Positions 35,331-45,286 are shown, counted from the stretch's first letter. The stretch: DNA of 64,000 nt from Rufibacter latericius (GCF_003721515.1 NZ_RJJD01000002.1:360081-424080); one strand, 5' to 3'. A program made the numbers and translations. The notes: generated by a model not told the origin, from the letters alone.

Positions 35331-35744
35331 TTAAGAAGCGCCGCTAGGACTTTGCGTGGCCATGATCATTTTCACCTTCAACTTTGACCCCACTTCCAAA
35401 ACGTCTACCAGTTTCTGAACATTCAAAGAAGAATCTACCCGCAGGACTACCGTGGCTTTTTCAAGGTTAGAACCAGCCAGCTCTTTGGCAAGCTCCACCT
35501 CCAGGTTCTCTGGGGCCACTGGGCGCTTGTTGATGAAGTACTCCCCAGTAGCCGTTACCGATACGTTGATGGGCTCCTGCGCCACTTCCTTAGAGGATTT
35601 TGCGCTGGGCAGCAGTAACTTTATGGCGTTAGGGTTCGCCATGGTGGAGGCAATCAGAAAGAATAGTAACAGGAAGAACATGATGTCGTTCATGGCCCCT
35701 GTTTCTACGTGTGAGGTGGACCCTCTTTTACGGCGTAGCTGCAT
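35331..35744 (-). CDS. exbD: ExbD/TolR-family biopolymer transport protein
   Basis: 137 residues. A short basic N-terminus leads into one transmembrane helix (about 17-36; MNDIMFFLLLFFLIASTMAN). It contains the Asp that ExbD and TolR use for proton flow (Asp18 in NDIMFFL). A periplasmic domain follows. The gene lies between exbB (four bases upstream) and the TonB-like gene (seven bases downstream). Only one exbD is present, whereas many Bacteroidota Ton clusters have two. Confidence 0.92.
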   Translation of the reverse strand: MQLRRKRGSTSHVETGAMNDIMFFLLLFFLIASTMANPNAIKLLLPSAKSSKEVAQEPINVSVTATGEYFINKRPVAPENLEVELAKELAGSNLEKATVVLRVDSSLNVQKLVDVLEVGSKLKVKMIMATQSPSGAS

Positions 35745-35748
35745 GAGT

Positions 35749-36450
35749 TTAGTTCTCCTGTAGTAAGTCGGTGAATTCTAATGCGTTGTTTTCAATCTTG
35801 TAGACTACGCGCTCCACCATTAAGCTTAGGTAATGGTAGCCAACGTGGGCGATAATCCCCACGATAAGACCCGCGGCAGAAGTCACCAGTTTTTCATACA
35901 AACCACCAGAGATTTGGTTTATCCCGAAGTCATTGGAAACCGAAATCTGGTAGAAGATCTTGATTACCCCTGAGATGGTACCCACGAAACCTAACATAGG
36001 CGCGATACCAGCAATGATCCCCAATACGCTGATATTCTTTTCAAGTCTGGAGATTTCAAGCCTTCCTACTGCCTCAATAGAAGTTTCAATGTCCTTCAAA
36101 GGCGACCCGATCCGGCGGATACCTTTTTCAATCATGCGGCTCAACGGAGTACCTGTTTGGATGCACAGCATTTTGGCTCCTTGCAGATCACCTTTCAAAA
36201 CCATGTTCTTCACGGTGTCCATGAAGTTATTGGGCTCGCGGCTGGCACGCTTAATAGCCAGGTAGCGTTCAATCATGATATATACGGCGGCGAAGGCCAG
36301 TACGAAGATGGGCACCATTACCCAACCGCCTCGCCAAACCATATCTAACAAAGAAATTGAAGGAGCTGCCTCCGGGGCTGCGGCAGCAGAAGTTGCTACA
36401 TTAAGTGCGGTATCTGTGGTGGTGGTAATCTGAAGAAGGAAAGCGTTCAT
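35749..36450 (-). CDS. exbB: ExbB/TolQ/MotA-family proton channel
   Basis: 233 residues from the ATG at 36450, which leaves one base after the upstream stop; the 28 codons open above would overlap the SPOR gene. Three transmembrane segments are visible (about 36-55 MVPIFVLAFAAVYIMI, about 135-160 and about 175-195). The conserved channel region is ISVLGIIAGIAPMLGFVGTISGVI, and the Ala/Gly-rich LVTSAAGLIVGIIAHVGY is the third helix. It forms the proton channel with ExbD. Confidence 0.93.
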   Translation of the reverse strand: MNAFLLQITTTTDTALNVATSAAAAPEAAPSISLLDMVWRGGWVMVPIFVLAFAAVYIMIERYLAIKRASREPNNFMDTVKNMVLKGDLQGAKMLCIQTGTPLSRMIEKGIRRIGSPLKDIETSIEAVGRLEISRLEKNISVLGIIAGIAPMLGFVGTISGVIKIFYQISVSNDFGINQISGGLYEKLVTSAAGLIVGIIAHVGYHYLSLMVERVVYKIENNALEFTDLLQEN

Positions 36451-36451
36451 G

Positions 36452-37666
36452 TTAATAGTTATATACCCAAAGTTCATTGCTGATTTTAGAGCGCAGCGCC
36501 GGCAAAGCAGCGAAGGCCTCGGCCTCAGAAGCAAAATCTGCTACAGAAACCCGTTGATGTTTGGTGTCATACATAGAGTTGATGATCTTAGAGTTCAACC
36601 CTCTCTTAGCAAAGCGCTTCTGGTGCATGGTAGCGTACCCGTTTGAAGAAGAGAACACGCCCATGATGATGTAAAAACGGCCCGTTTTGCGTTTAATTGT
36701 AGCAGCCTCCGCAACTTCCGTCTTTTTAACCGCTGAGGCTATTTCTACCTTCTTTTCAGAAACCACCGGTTTTTCTGGCGCTTTTGGTGCAACGGCGGCA
36801 ACTTCAGGTTTCGCTACTTCAACCTTTGGTTGAGGCTCTGGTGTAGTAGTTTCAACCGTTTCTGTTTCCGGGCTGGTTTTAGGAAAAGAGGCTAAAAGCG
36901 AGTCCTCGGCGGCTAACTCAGCTTCCAGGGAAGGTTCCACAGGCAGCGCTGATTTATACTGTTCCGTTAGCTGAGCCTGTTCAAAAGCGTCTACGTCAGG
37001 AGTTTGGCTAGCAGGCTCTTGAACGGAATTGGTAGTCTCAGGACCTGATAGTAGAGTTACCGGGTTAAGGGAACTTAAGGCCACATCACCTTGCAGAGAC
37101 AACAGGTAAATGGTAGCCACAGAAACACAACCTATTACCAGGCTGGCACCAACGCGGTACAGCTTCCGGAAACGTGAACCTGTTTTTTTGCCTTCTTTGG
37201 TTTGTCCGGGTTGGTCCTGGTACTTGCCTCTTAGGATGAGGGTTTCTTTTCCGGCTATTGGTTTGGCCACCAACTCGGGTAACCCGAAAGCCTGCTCCAG
37301 GAAGTTGTCGCTTTCCAGGTTCTCGAATACCAGCTTGCGCTCGGCATTATAGCGGAACACGCCCACATCCTGCAGTTCAAAGCGGTGTTGGGTCCTCAGC
37401 TGCTCTTTCAACTCCAACACAAACTCGGCCACGGCCATTTGCGCCTGCGGCATAGGCCACTTTTGCTTTTGAGCCAGGGTGGAGATCAAAAGTCCATCGT
37501 TCGCCTTCAGTTGCTCATTAAAAGCAATCCGTTTGGAAGGTGGCGAAAACATGTGTTTCACCGGATGGAGTTTGGCAGGCGTATAATGCGTGATCAAACC
37601 TCCGAAATTGGGGATAATCACGCAATCATAGGCGTACAGCAGTGATTTTATGTGGCTTTGAACCAT
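36452..37666 (-). CDS. HU-domain/SPOR-domain membrane protein
   Basis: 404 residues. The N-terminal 125 residues match the prokaryotic HU-like domains found at the head of Bacteroidota SPOR proteins (IKSLLYAYDCVIIPNFGGLI and FELQDVGVFRYNAERKLVF). A transmembrane helix lies near 172-190 (ASLVIGCVSVATIYLLSL). A Pro/Glu/Val-rich linker follows (about 220-320), then a SPOR domain (about 325-404; RFYIIMGVFSSSNGYATMH), which binds denuded peptidoglycan glycan strands. Topology would put the HU part in the cytoplasm and SPOR in the periplasm. It is co-transcribed with exbB. Confidence 0.9.
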   Translation of the reverse strand: MVQSHIKSLLYAYDCVIIPNFGGLITHYTPAKLHPVKHMFSPPSKRIAFNEQLKANDGLLISTLAQKQKWPMPQAQMAVAEFVLELKEQLRTQHRFELQDVGVFRYNAERKLVFENLESDNFLEQAFGLPELVAKPIAGKETLILRGKYQDQPGQTKEGKKTGSRFRKLYRVGASLVIGCVSVATIYLLSLQGDVALSSLNPVTLLSGPETTNSVQEPASQTPDVDAFEQAQLTEQYKSALPVEPSLEAELAAEDSLLASFPKTSPETETVETTTPEPQPKVEVAKPEVAAVAPKAPEKPVVSEKKVEIASAVKKTEVAEAATIKRKTGRFYIIMGVFSSSNGYATMHQKRFAKRGLNSKIINSMYDTKHQRVSVADFASEAEAFAALPALRSKISNELWVYNY

Positions 37667-37672
37667 AGTAAC

Positions 37673-39343
37673 TTAGAAGGAATAAGTCACCCCACCAATA
37701 AAGGAAATCCCTTGGTTAGGGTAATTCACAAAACGTTCGTACTTGCTGCCCAAGAGGTTGTTCCCCATCAGGAACGCCGAGAACCGTGGCGAAAAGCGGT
37801 AATCGCCTTTCAGGTTGAGGTCAACGATGGTATCTGTCTCGCGCAGCACTTTCGTACCATCTGTACGGGTTATTTCCCCGAACGAACTGCTAATATAGTA
37901 AAGTTCACTGTTCAAGAGAATCTTGTCAGAAAGATTATATGAGGCGAAAGCCGTCGCCCGCATGTCTGGCCGGTGGAAAGCTTCTTGTAATGAGGTAGTT
38001 CTGTAATTATTGTTTTCCACCTTTACCCCCAGCCTAAGGTCATCTGACTGGTTAAAGGTCAATTGCCCAAAAAACTGGAACACCTTGGTCACTCCATCAT
38101 CATACAAGAGGTCGAATTTGGAGGAATCAGCCACCGAGTTGTTGTAGAAATACAGGTTGCGGTAATTCTGGAGGGCCACCCGGCCGGTAAACTGCACAAA
38201 CTTGCTGATGCTTCCGTTCACCCCGGCGTAAACTTCCAGGCTTTTGTTTACGTCGGCTACTTGCAGGTTCTGGTTCAGCCATGGATTCTCTTTGCTTAAG
38301 GAATACAAAGTGGTACGTTCCAAATCACCGCCGGCGCCAACAAACAAAGCCAACTTGTTCTGGATTACCTGGTAATTGGCCTCTAGGGACGGGTACACGT
38401 TAAACTTACGGGCATCGTTGATGGTGTCCCCGGTGTACGCGATGGTAGCTCCCAGGATCAGTCCTAAACGGTCCATTTGTAAGGCGTAAGCCGGACGAAC
38501 TTTAAAGAAGCCGCGGGAGTTTGTCTCCACATCTTTCAGGCTTGTATAGGCAAGGTCAAGGTCAACCAGAACTTTAGATACATCGCTGAGCGCAAAACTG
38601 GTTTCCACGTTGCCAAACAAGTGGGTTTCCTTAGCATTGTAGTCATCGCCGGTATAGTTCAGGCCCACTTTGCCTTCGTAATGGAAAGGGGTTTTGACAT
38701 CGGTGAGGTTATTCAAGTTCCCCTCTACCACAAAGCGGTTATATACCTGTTTGATAGCGTTTTTATCTACTTCTGCTACATTGCTGCCCCCATAGAAATT
38801 GTTCTGGTCACGCTCATACCGCAGGCGGCCGCCCACTGTCACCGGACCGGAATAAAGCTCTCCGTTGGCCTGCAGGTAACTGCTCGCCGAACCTGAGTTC
38901 TCAATGGGTCCCATAGAAGAGGAAAGGTGCCCAACCTGCGCCCCGAAGGAAGCTTTGTCGCTGCGTTTGTTGTGGAAATAACCCTTGGCGTACACCGTGC
39001 CGTAATTCCCGATGCCGCCTTTAAGATAGTTGCCATACAGCTTGGAGAGGTCTTCCTGCTCAATGGTGAGTACTTTCATGGGCAGGTTAATGTAATGCTC
39101 AGGCAAACGGTACTCATTGAACCGATAAGTCACTTTGCGGTCGCCCAGTTTAGGGGGTTGGATCAGAAACTTCTGGAAATTCCGGTTGGCTTCAGGCAAT
39201 TCCAGGGTACGGTTCTTTTCTACCACGATCTCGGTACTTTCCAGTTTAGTGCCTTCTCCCCAACCGGTCTGGGCCTGAGCAGCCGGTAACAAGCCTAACA
39301 GAATAAGTGCAGAAACACCCGCCCATTTAGTTGTATATCTCAT
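37673..39343 (-). CDS. Outer-membrane beta-barrel protein (TonB receptor-like, no clear plug)
   Basis: 556 residues from the ATG at 39343, four bases after the TPR gene stop. A signal peptide covers 1-25 (ALILLGLLPAAQAQ). The rest alternates aromatic and polar residues, as in outer-membrane strands, and ends in ISFIGGVTYSF with the terminal Phe of barrel proteins. The C-terminal half resembles TonB-dependent receptor barrels (DDLRLGVKVENNNYRTTSLQEAF), but the first 100 residues are too short for a normal plug. It is conserved in position with the TPR and SPOR partners, so it is probably the outer-membrane part of the machine. Confidence 0.82.
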   Translation of the reverse strand: MRYTTKWAGVSALILLGLLPAAQAQTGWGEGTKLESTEIVVEKNRTLELPEANRNFQKFLIQPPKLGDRKVTYRFNEYRLPEHYINLPMKVLTIEQEDLSKLYGNYLKGGIGNYGTVYAKGYFHNKRSDKASFGAQVGHLSSSMGPIENSGSASSYLQANGELYSGPVTVGGRLRYERDQNNFYGGSNVAEVDKNAIKQVYNRFVVEGNLNNLTDVKTPFHYEGKVGLNYTGDDYNAKETHLFGNVETSFALSDVSKVLVDLDLAYTSLKDVETNSRGFFKVRPAYALQMDRLGLILGATIAYTGDTINDARKFNVYPSLEANYQVIQNKLALFVGAGGDLERTTLYSLSKENPWLNQNLQVADVNKSLEVYAGVNGSISKFVQFTGRVALQNYRNLYFYNNSVADSSKFDLLYDDGVTKVFQFFGQLTFNQSDDLRLGVKVENNNYRTTSLQEAFHRPDMRATAFASYNLSDKILLNSELYYISSSFGEITRTDGTKVLRETDTIVDLNLKGDYRFSPRFSAFLMGNNLLGSKYERFVNYPNQGISFIGGVTYSF

Positions 39344-39347
39344 AGTC

Positions 39348-42300
39348 TTATTCTTTAGGAGTGCTGGTAGAAGGTGTAACACTGTTTTCTAATTCTGCCA
39401 GCTTGGCTTTTGCTTCGGTTTTGATTTCTTCCAGCGGGGAGTTCTCAATAATTGAATTCAAAGTGGCTTTCGCCTGGAAGGCTTCGTTCTGCGCCACATA
39501 GATGTCTGAGATGAGCAGGAAGGTTTTGCCTAACCAAAGTTCATAATCACCAAAAGTCTTCGGGAAATTTAGGGCATGTTCCAGGGCTTCCTTGTTTTTC
39601 TTTTGTTTGAAGTAAATCTCAGAAAGCATGTAATGCGCTTCGGCCCCGTTGATGTCGGTTGCTGAGGTCGCTGCTGCCGCGAATTCTTTTTCAGCCTGGT
39701 CTAAACGCCCCAAGGCGTAGCTAGCCTTCGCTCTGAAAAGCAAGGCGGAGTTATAGGCGTTCAGGGTAGCGTTGCCCCGCGCAATCAGGTCATCGGCAAT
39801 TAAGATGGTGTTGTTATAGTCGCTGGTGAAGTAAAAGCTCTTCATCAGACCCATCAAGGCATTGGCCTGCTCCTTCTTGTTTGTGGCCAAATCGCGCAAA
39901 CGAGAGTAGAAATTGGCCGCCTCGGTGAAATTGCCGTTCTCAAACTCCATATCGGCTACCCGTTGCACGGCTTTGGTCAGGTACTCCGATTTCCCTTCAA
40001 TGGCTACCTCTTTCAGGCTGTGTAAGGCATTTGCTTTGTCATCGCTCCGGAAGTAAGAATCTCCCAGGAAATAACGGGCATTTGCCCCCGAGGCGCTTGC
40101 GGGGTAGTTTTTCAAAAAGGCCTCAAATTTAGGAATAGCTTGCTTGTACTTCTCGTTAAAGTAAAGAGACTTAGCTGCTTCAAACTCTACACTTTCTAAA
40201 GCACCGCTTTCAGGATTGGCGGTTTTAAATTTCGTCAGGTACGTATCTAGCTGTTCCGTTTGGTTAGCGGCTCCCAATGCTTCCTGTAAACTGTACAGGG
40301 CACTGTTAGCAACTTCATGGGTTGGGTACTGGTCAATTACCCTTTTGAAATCAGCTACCGCTTCATCTTGTCTCCTTAAATTCAGGTAAGCGACCCCGCG
40401 TTTCTGCAAGGCATTTGGCACCAGGGTACTGGAAGAGTAACTATCTACCAATTGGGTAAATGACGCAATGGCCGGAGCGTAGTTGGAGTTTTCGAAATCG
40501 ATGATCCCTTTCTGGTACACAGCATCATCGGCGTAACGGGATTTAGGGTATGACTTCAGCAAGGTGTTCAAACTCTGGATGGCCTGGTCTCTTCTGCCGG
40601 TCAGGTTATAAACCACCGACTTTTGGAAGTTCACGTAATCTGCATCCGGTGTTTTGTTGGACAAGGCCTGGTCGTAGTAACTCAAAGCCGAGTTGTAATC
40701 CTTAGTCACATAGTAACAGTCTGCCAGACGGATCATGGCATCAGCATAGTTTGGGTTGCCTGCTTTGATGGTGTTGTCGTTCAGGTACGCTTTGAAGTGC
40801 ACTAAGGCTTTGTCGTACTGCTTCTCATTATAATAAGCATATCCAATGCCATACCGCGACTTCACGTAGAACTCGGTTCTGCCAGAGTTCACCGTCTGGA
40901 AAACTGCACCGTAGCTATTGATCGCCTGCGGCCAACGCTGCCCAATGGAATACGCCTCGCCTTTCAGGAAATTACTGCCTGCTTCAATCTCTTTGTTGTA
41001 AGGAAAACCCAGGGATTTGTCCAGCATGGCAACGGCTTGTTGGAACAACTGGTCGTTGTAGAGTTTCACCGCTTGGTAATAGGTTACCCGCTGGTAAGTT
41101 TCGTTGATCCGGTGGCTGCGCTTAGGCAGTTTCTCAATGTGCTGGATAGCCTCCAGATAGTTGGTGGAGTTCAGGTAAGCCTCGCTGAGGATATCGTCTA
41201 CCTCGCCGCCGAACCTTGAATCGGGGAAGTCTTTGTTGAACGAGGCCAGGGAGTTGATTACCTCCGAGTTGTTCCCCAGTTCATAGTTTAGCTGCGCGTA
41301 TTTCACGGTAGCCCCTTCCTTCACATTCTTGTCAATGTTAAGCTTGCGGGCTTGGTCAAAGGCACCCAAGGCAAATTGCTTGTTGTTGTCCTTGAGGTAG
41401 CTCAAGCCTAAATGGTACGACGCATTCTGCCCTAGGGAATCTGATTGGAACGCAACCGCTTTCAGGTTCTGGATGGCGCTCTTGAAATCATTGTTCTTGA
41501 AATCAGTGATCCCCATTTTGTACTGCACCGTTTTGTCCAGGGTCTTTTTCCCCTCGGCGTAGCTCTTGAAGTATTTCGCGGCGTTTTTGAAGTCGTTTCG
41601 CTGAAAGTAGGCATCACCTACCAGAACCTCAATCTCTTTGGGGTTCTGCACCGGCGGGCTCAACTGCAATGATTTCTCGCCGTAGCTGATCACCTCCTGA
41701 AAGTTCTTCTCTTTATAGAGCACCTCTGTGAGCATGTACGGCACTACCGGACGGTAATTTTCGTCTTTCTCGGCTACCTGAAGGTCCAGTTTAGCCCCAA
41801 TGTAGTCTCCCTCGCGGTAAGCCAGGTAACCGGCGTAGTAGCTGGAGGCGTACGTGTATTTGTGGTTTCCTTTTTTGTTTCGGTCGAAAAGCTCCTTTGC
41901 CTTGGCGAAGTTCTTCTTGGAGAAATAGGAATACCCCAGTTTGAAGTCTGATTCTTTCAACTGCGCGTCATTCAGACGATCGGCCGGGGCTTTCTCCAGG
42001 TACTCAATGGCCTTGTCGTATTTTTTGCTGTCAAAGAAGGAAGAGCCTAATTCAAAGTAAGCCGTAGCTGCCTTGGGGTGCGCCGGGTACCGTGAAGCAA
42101 ACTGCAACACCAATTGCTCAGCATCTGGGTGAAAGAGGTGTAGGCCGCTCACCGCGTAATAATACTGGGCATCTGCGGTCTTCTGCGGATCACCGATTAG
42201 TCGGATGTACTCAGCAAAGGCTTGCTGGGCAGCCCCAAACTTCTCACGGTCATATAACTCCAACCCTTCCTGGAAGAAGCGCTCCTCAGAACGGAAGGTC

Positions 42301-42377
42301 AGCGGCTGCTGTGCGTGCGCCACCTGAGATCCTCCCAGCAAGGCGGTTGCCAAGGCTAACTTGTGCGGTAGTTTCAT
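39348..42377 (-). CDS. Large periplasmic TPR protein
   Basis: 1009 residues. The signal peptide is 1-23 (ALATALLGGSQVAHAQ). Nearly the whole mature protein is tandem tetratricopeptide repeats with typical A-x-x-x-F/Y and P-x-S/A spacing, for example YDKAIEYLEKAPADRLNDAQ, YNSALSYYDQALSNK and RRQDEAVADFKRVIDQYPTH. I estimate more than 20 repeats. Such solenoids act as scaffolds; in Tol-Pal systems the small TPR protein CpoB links envelope energisation to wall synthesis. It is the first gene of the operon leading to exbBD and tonB. Confidence 0.92.
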   Translation of the reverse strand: MKLPHKLALATALLGGSQVAHAQQPLTFRSEERFFQEGLELYDREKFGAAQQAFAEYIRLIGDPQKTADAQYYYAVSGLHLFHPDAEQLVLQFASRYPAHPKAATAYFELGSSFFDSKKYDKAIEYLEKAPADRLNDAQLKESDFKLGYSYFSKKNFAKAKELFDRNKKGNHKYTYASSYYAGYLAYREGDYIGAKLDLQVAEKDENYRPVVPYMLTEVLYKEKNFQEVISYGEKSLQLSPPVQNPKEIEVLVGDAYFQRNDFKNAAKYFKSYAEGKKTLDKTVQYKMGITDFKNNDFKSAIQNLKAVAFQSDSLGQNASYHLGLSYLKDNNKQFALGAFDQARKLNIDKNVKEGATVKYAQLNYELGNNSEVINSLASFNKDFPDSRFGGEVDDILSEAYLNSTNYLEAIQHIEKLPKRSHRINETYQRVTYYQAVKLYNDQLFQQAVAMLDKSLGFPYNKEIEAGSNFLKGEAYSIGQRWPQAINSYGAVFQTVNSGRTEFYVKSRYGIGYAYYNEKQYDKALVHFKAYLNDNTIKAGNPNYADAMIRLADCYYVTKDYNSALSYYDQALSNKTPDADYVNFQKSVVYNLTGRRDQAIQSLNTLLKSYPKSRYADDAVYQKGIIDFENSNYAPAIASFTQLVDSYSSSTLVPNALQKRGVAYLNLRRQDEAVADFKRVIDQYPTHEVANSALYSLQEALGAANQTEQLDTYLTKFKTANPESGALESVEFEAAKSLYFNEKYKQAIPKFEAFLKNYPASASGANARYFLGDSYFRSDDKANALHSLKEVAIEGKSEYLTKAVQRVADMEFENGNFTEAANFYSRLRDLATNKKEQANALMGLMKSFYFTSDYNNTILIADDLIARGNATLNAYNSALLFRAKASYALGRLDQAEKEFAAAATSATDINGAEAHYMLSEIYFKQKKNKEALEHALNFPKTFGDYELWLGKTFLLISDIYVAQNEAFQAKATLNSIIENSPLEEIKTEAKAKLAELENSVTPSTSTPKE

Positions 42378-42550
42378 AGTGAATTAGACTTAAGGCCGCC
42401 GGGTCTGGCTCGGCAGTAAAATTCTGCTTCGCTCCGACTGGCCTGTCCTTCAAAATTAGAAAAAATGCGTGGAAGCGACAGTTTATTTTAATTGCCCGCT
42501 CCTACGTCCGAACGATAATATAGTAGTTTTAGCATGAAGCTCGGCTACAA

Positions 42551-42601
42551 AAATTCCTGTTTTAGAGCCTTCTTTTCCAAAACAGCCCCGAAACGGAATT
42601 T
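42551..42601. terminator. Palindromic repeat at the holA stop codon
   Basis: AAATTCCTGTTTTAGAGCCT then TCTTTTCCAAAACAGC and CCCGAAACGGAATTT. Outer arms AAATTCC/GGAATTT pair, and the right arm includes part of the holA stop. A member of the dispersed family, probably ending holA transcription. Confidence 0.65.
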
Positions 42602-43652
42602 AGGTTAGCACCGGCACCGGATGCAGCATCTTGAACACCAATTCTTTCAGGATGGCTGCATCTGACATGGCGCCTCCCTCAATGCCTTTGCTCTGTAAAT
42701 CTGCCTGATGGATAAACCCGATGATCTGCAGCACGCGGCGGTACGGGTACACCCGAAGGGCCTGCAGGTACTCTTTAGCCAGAAATCCGCGGTTGCCCAG
42801 CTCTTTAGCTACGGTTTGCTCTGTGATCTGGGGCAACAGGTGCAGCGTCATCAGCTTGGAGTAAAAGGAAAACAGTAACACCAGGTTAGGAATCAGCGGA
42901 TTATCCTTCGGGTTCGATTCAAAATAATTCAGGATGCGGTTGGCTTTGAGCACATCTTGCCTTACCAGCGCATTCTGCAGTTCAAAAATGTTATATTCTT
43001 TACTGATGCCGATGTTCTCCTGCACCAGCTTCTCGTCAATGGTTTGGCCGGGCTTCAGGTTTATGGCCAGTTTCTCGATTTCGTTCGCTAAACGGGAAAG
43101 GTCAGAGCCGATGTACTCGCCCAGCATCATCACCGCCTGGGGCGTGGCCATCAAGTTTTTGGTCTTGATGAACTGATTGATCCAGCCGGGCACCTGGTTG
43201 TCATAGAGCTTCTTGGTGGTAAGGAAGACCGCCTGCTTACTCAGCAGTTTCCCCAACCGCTTACGGCCATCTACGGTTTTGTGCTTGTGACAGAACACCA
43301 GGATGGTAGACGGCAGAGGGTTGTTCAAATATGCGTCCAGCTGTTTGGCAGCGGGATCTTTCTCCGGATCGGCCTCCAGATTGGCCAGGTTCTGCGCCTC
43401 CTTCACAATCACCACCTGCCGGTCAGACATCATCGGGAAACGCTTAGCCTGCAGCAGCACGGTGGAGACATCGGTGTCCTTGCCGTACATCACCACCTGA
43501 TTGAAGCCCTTCTCCATGTCATTCAGGGCGTGTTGCTCAATGTAATCAGAGATCAGGTCAATGTAATAAGGCTCCTCGCCCTGCAGGAAGTACACGGGCG
43601 CGAATTCACGATTCTTGAGTTGCTTCAGGATGTCATCTGCGGTAAGCGCCAT
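42600..43652 (-). CDS. holA: DNA polymerase III subunit delta
   Basis: 350 residues. The family pattern is APVYFLQGEEPYYIDLISDYI at the N-terminus, then VVIVKEAQNL, the AAA+-like central part, and the helical C-terminal domain (GISKEYNIFELQNALVRQD and ILNYFESNPKDNPLIP). Delta opens the sliding clamp ring during loading. The upstream gap of 290 bases to the divergent tyrS contains a dispersed palindrome. It is probably a single-gene transcript. Confidence 0.92.
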   Translation of the reverse strand: MALTADDILKQLKNREFAPVYFLQGEEPYYIDLISDYIEQHALNDMEKGFNQVVMYGKDTDVSTVLLQAKRFPMMSDRQVVIVKEAQNLANLEADPEKDPAAKQLDAYLNNPLPSTILVFCHKHKTVDGRKRLGKLLSKQAVFLTTKKLYDNQVPGWINQFIKTKNLMATPQAVMMLGEYIGSDLSRLANEIEKLAINLKPGQTIDEKLVQENIGISKEYNIFELQNALVRQDVLKANRILNYFESNPKDNPLIPNLVLLFSFYSKLMTLHLLPQITEQTVAKELGNRGFLAKEYLQALRVYPYRRVLQIIGFIHQADLQSKGIEGGAMSDAAILKELVFKMLHPVPVLT

Positions 43653-43779
43653 AGACCAGGGTTTTGGTGGGAGGTTGTAACGGAACGAGCCTGCAATTTA
43701 CCTAAAATTAGTTTTTAGTTGGCAGTTATGCCTTGTTAGTTGTCTGTGTTTAGATTTCTCCTAAACCCCTCCAAAGCCT

Positions 43780-43816
43780 CTGTTTTCGGCTCGGTTTTGG
43801 AAAAAAGCCTTAAAAG
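43780..43816. repeat. Dispersed palindromic repeat between holA and tyrS
   Basis: GGCTCGGTTTTGGAAAAAAG then CCTTAAAAG, preceded by CTGTTTTC. The core is TTTTGGAAAA in place of the more common TTTTCAGAAAA. Confidence 0.65.
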
Positions 43817-43912
43817 AATGCGCAGACCATCCTCAAGGACTGTTTCCTTTTTCTGAAATCTGGAATGCTTTCCGCTAACAACTGATAACCGACAACTAAA
43901 AACTAATTTGGG

Positions 43913-43920
43913 TATATTTG
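43913..43920 (+). promoter_or_regulatory. Candidate -7 promoter box for tyrS
   Basis: TATATTTG matches the Bacteroidota -7 consensus TAnnTTTG and lies 23 bases before the tyrS ATG. No clear TTG at the -33 position. Confidence 0.45.
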
Positions 43921-43942
43921 GCCCAAGTTAATTTGAAGCCAC

Positions 43943-45247
43943 ATGAATTTAATAGAAGAACTGCGTTGGCGCGGCATGTTGCAGGACACCATGCCCGGCA
44001 CCGAAGAACAACTGAACGCAGGCATGACCACGGGCTATATAGGCTTTGACCCTACGGCCTCTTCCCTCCACATTGGTAACTTGGCCACCATTATGCTGTT
44101 GGTACACCTACAGCGGGCCGGCCATAAACCAATCGCGTTGGTGGGCGGTGCCACGGGCATGATCGGGGACCCTTCCGGAAAATCCGCGGAACGTAATTTG
44201 TTGTCTGAGGAGGTGCTGCGCGCGAACCAGGATGGTATTAGAAAGCAGTTAGAGAAGTTCCTGAAGTTTGAAGGCGTAGAAAACGCCGCCGAGATCGTAA
44301 ACAACTATGACTGGTTCAAGGAGTTCTCGTTCCTGGATTTCCTGCGCAACGTAGGCAAGCACCTCACGGTGAACTACATGATGAAAAAGGAATCGGTGCA
44401 GAAGCGGATTACCGCCCAGGAAGGCGAAAACGGTGCCGAAGGCCTCTCCTTCACCGAGTTCTCGTACCAGCTGCTCCAAGGCTACGATTATTACCATCTG
44501 TACAAACACAAAAATGTGAAACTACAGATGGGCGGTTCTGATCAGTGGGGAAACATCACCTCCGGCACAGAACTCATCCGCCGGATGGAAGGCGGCAAAG
44601 CCTTCGCCCTCACCACTCCCCTGGTGACCAAAGCCGATGGCAGTAAATTCGGGAAGTCTGAGAGCGGTAACGTGTGGTTGGATCCTAACATGACTTCACC
44701 TTACAAGTTCTACCAGTTTTGGCTAAACGTAGCTGATGAAGAGGCTGAGAAACTGGTAAAACGCTTTACCCTGCTCACCCAGGAAGAGATTGAAGCCTTA
44801 GTGGCCGAACACCAACAAGCGCCGCACCTACGTGTTCTGCAGAAAGCCCTGGCAAAGGAAGTGACTACTACCGTGCATTCCACCGAAGATTACGAAAGCG
44901 CGGCGGAAGCCTCCCAGATCCTTTTCGGGAAGGGTGACCTGGAGACTTTGCGCGGTTTACCGGAGGCTACTTTGCTGGCTGTTTTTGAAGGCGTGCCCCA
45001 GATTGAAGTTTCTAAAGAAAGCCTGGGCAACGGAACTCTTTCGGTGGATTTTCTTTCTGACTTGACCCAGAACCAGATTTTTGAATCAAAAGGCGAGGCA
45101 AAGAAAATGATCCAGAACGGGGGCGTAAGCATTAACCGTCAGAAAGTTGCCAAACCAGACGAGGCGCTTTCCCAGGATTTCCTGCAGGGCAAGTACCTGG
45201 TGGTACAGAAGGGGAAGAAGAATTACTACCTGGTGAAAGCCATCTAA
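43943..45247 (+). CDS. tyrS: Tyrosine--tRNA ligase
   Basis: 434 residues of class I aminoacyl-tRNA synthetase. [20 protein letters not shown] contains the HIGN signature, [17 protein letters not shown] follows, [14 protein letters not shown] binds tyrosine, and KFGKS is the second signature. A C-terminal S4 RNA-binding domain spans about 365-434 ([20 protein letters not shown]). It charges tRNA-Tyr with tyrosine. It is transcribed alone and divergent from holA, with a strong terminator-like palindrome after it. Confidence 0.97.
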   Translation: MNLIEELRWRGMLQDTMPGTEEQLNAGMTTGYIGFDPTASSLHIGNLATIMLLVHLQRAGHKPIALVGGATGMIGDPSGKSAERNLLSEEVLRANQDGIRKQLEKFLKFEGVENAAEIVNNYDWFKEFSFLDFLRNVGKHLTVNYMMKKESVQKRITAQEGENGAEGLSFTEFSYQLLQGYDYYHLYKHKNVKLQMGGSDQWGNITSGTELIRRMEGGKAFALTTPLVTKADGSKFGKSESGNVWLDPNMTSPYKFYQFWLNVADEEAEKLVKRFTLLTQEEIEALVAEHQQAPHLRVLQKALAKEVTTTVHSTEDYESAAEASQILFGKGDLETLRGLPEATLLAVFEGVPQIEVSKESLGNGTLSVDFLSDLTQNQIFESKGEAKKMIQNGGVSINRQKVAKPDEALSQDFLQGKYLVVQKGKKNYYLVKAI

Positions 45248-45286
45248 GTCCAGATCAGGTCTGCTTTAACCGTAAAGTACAAAAAA

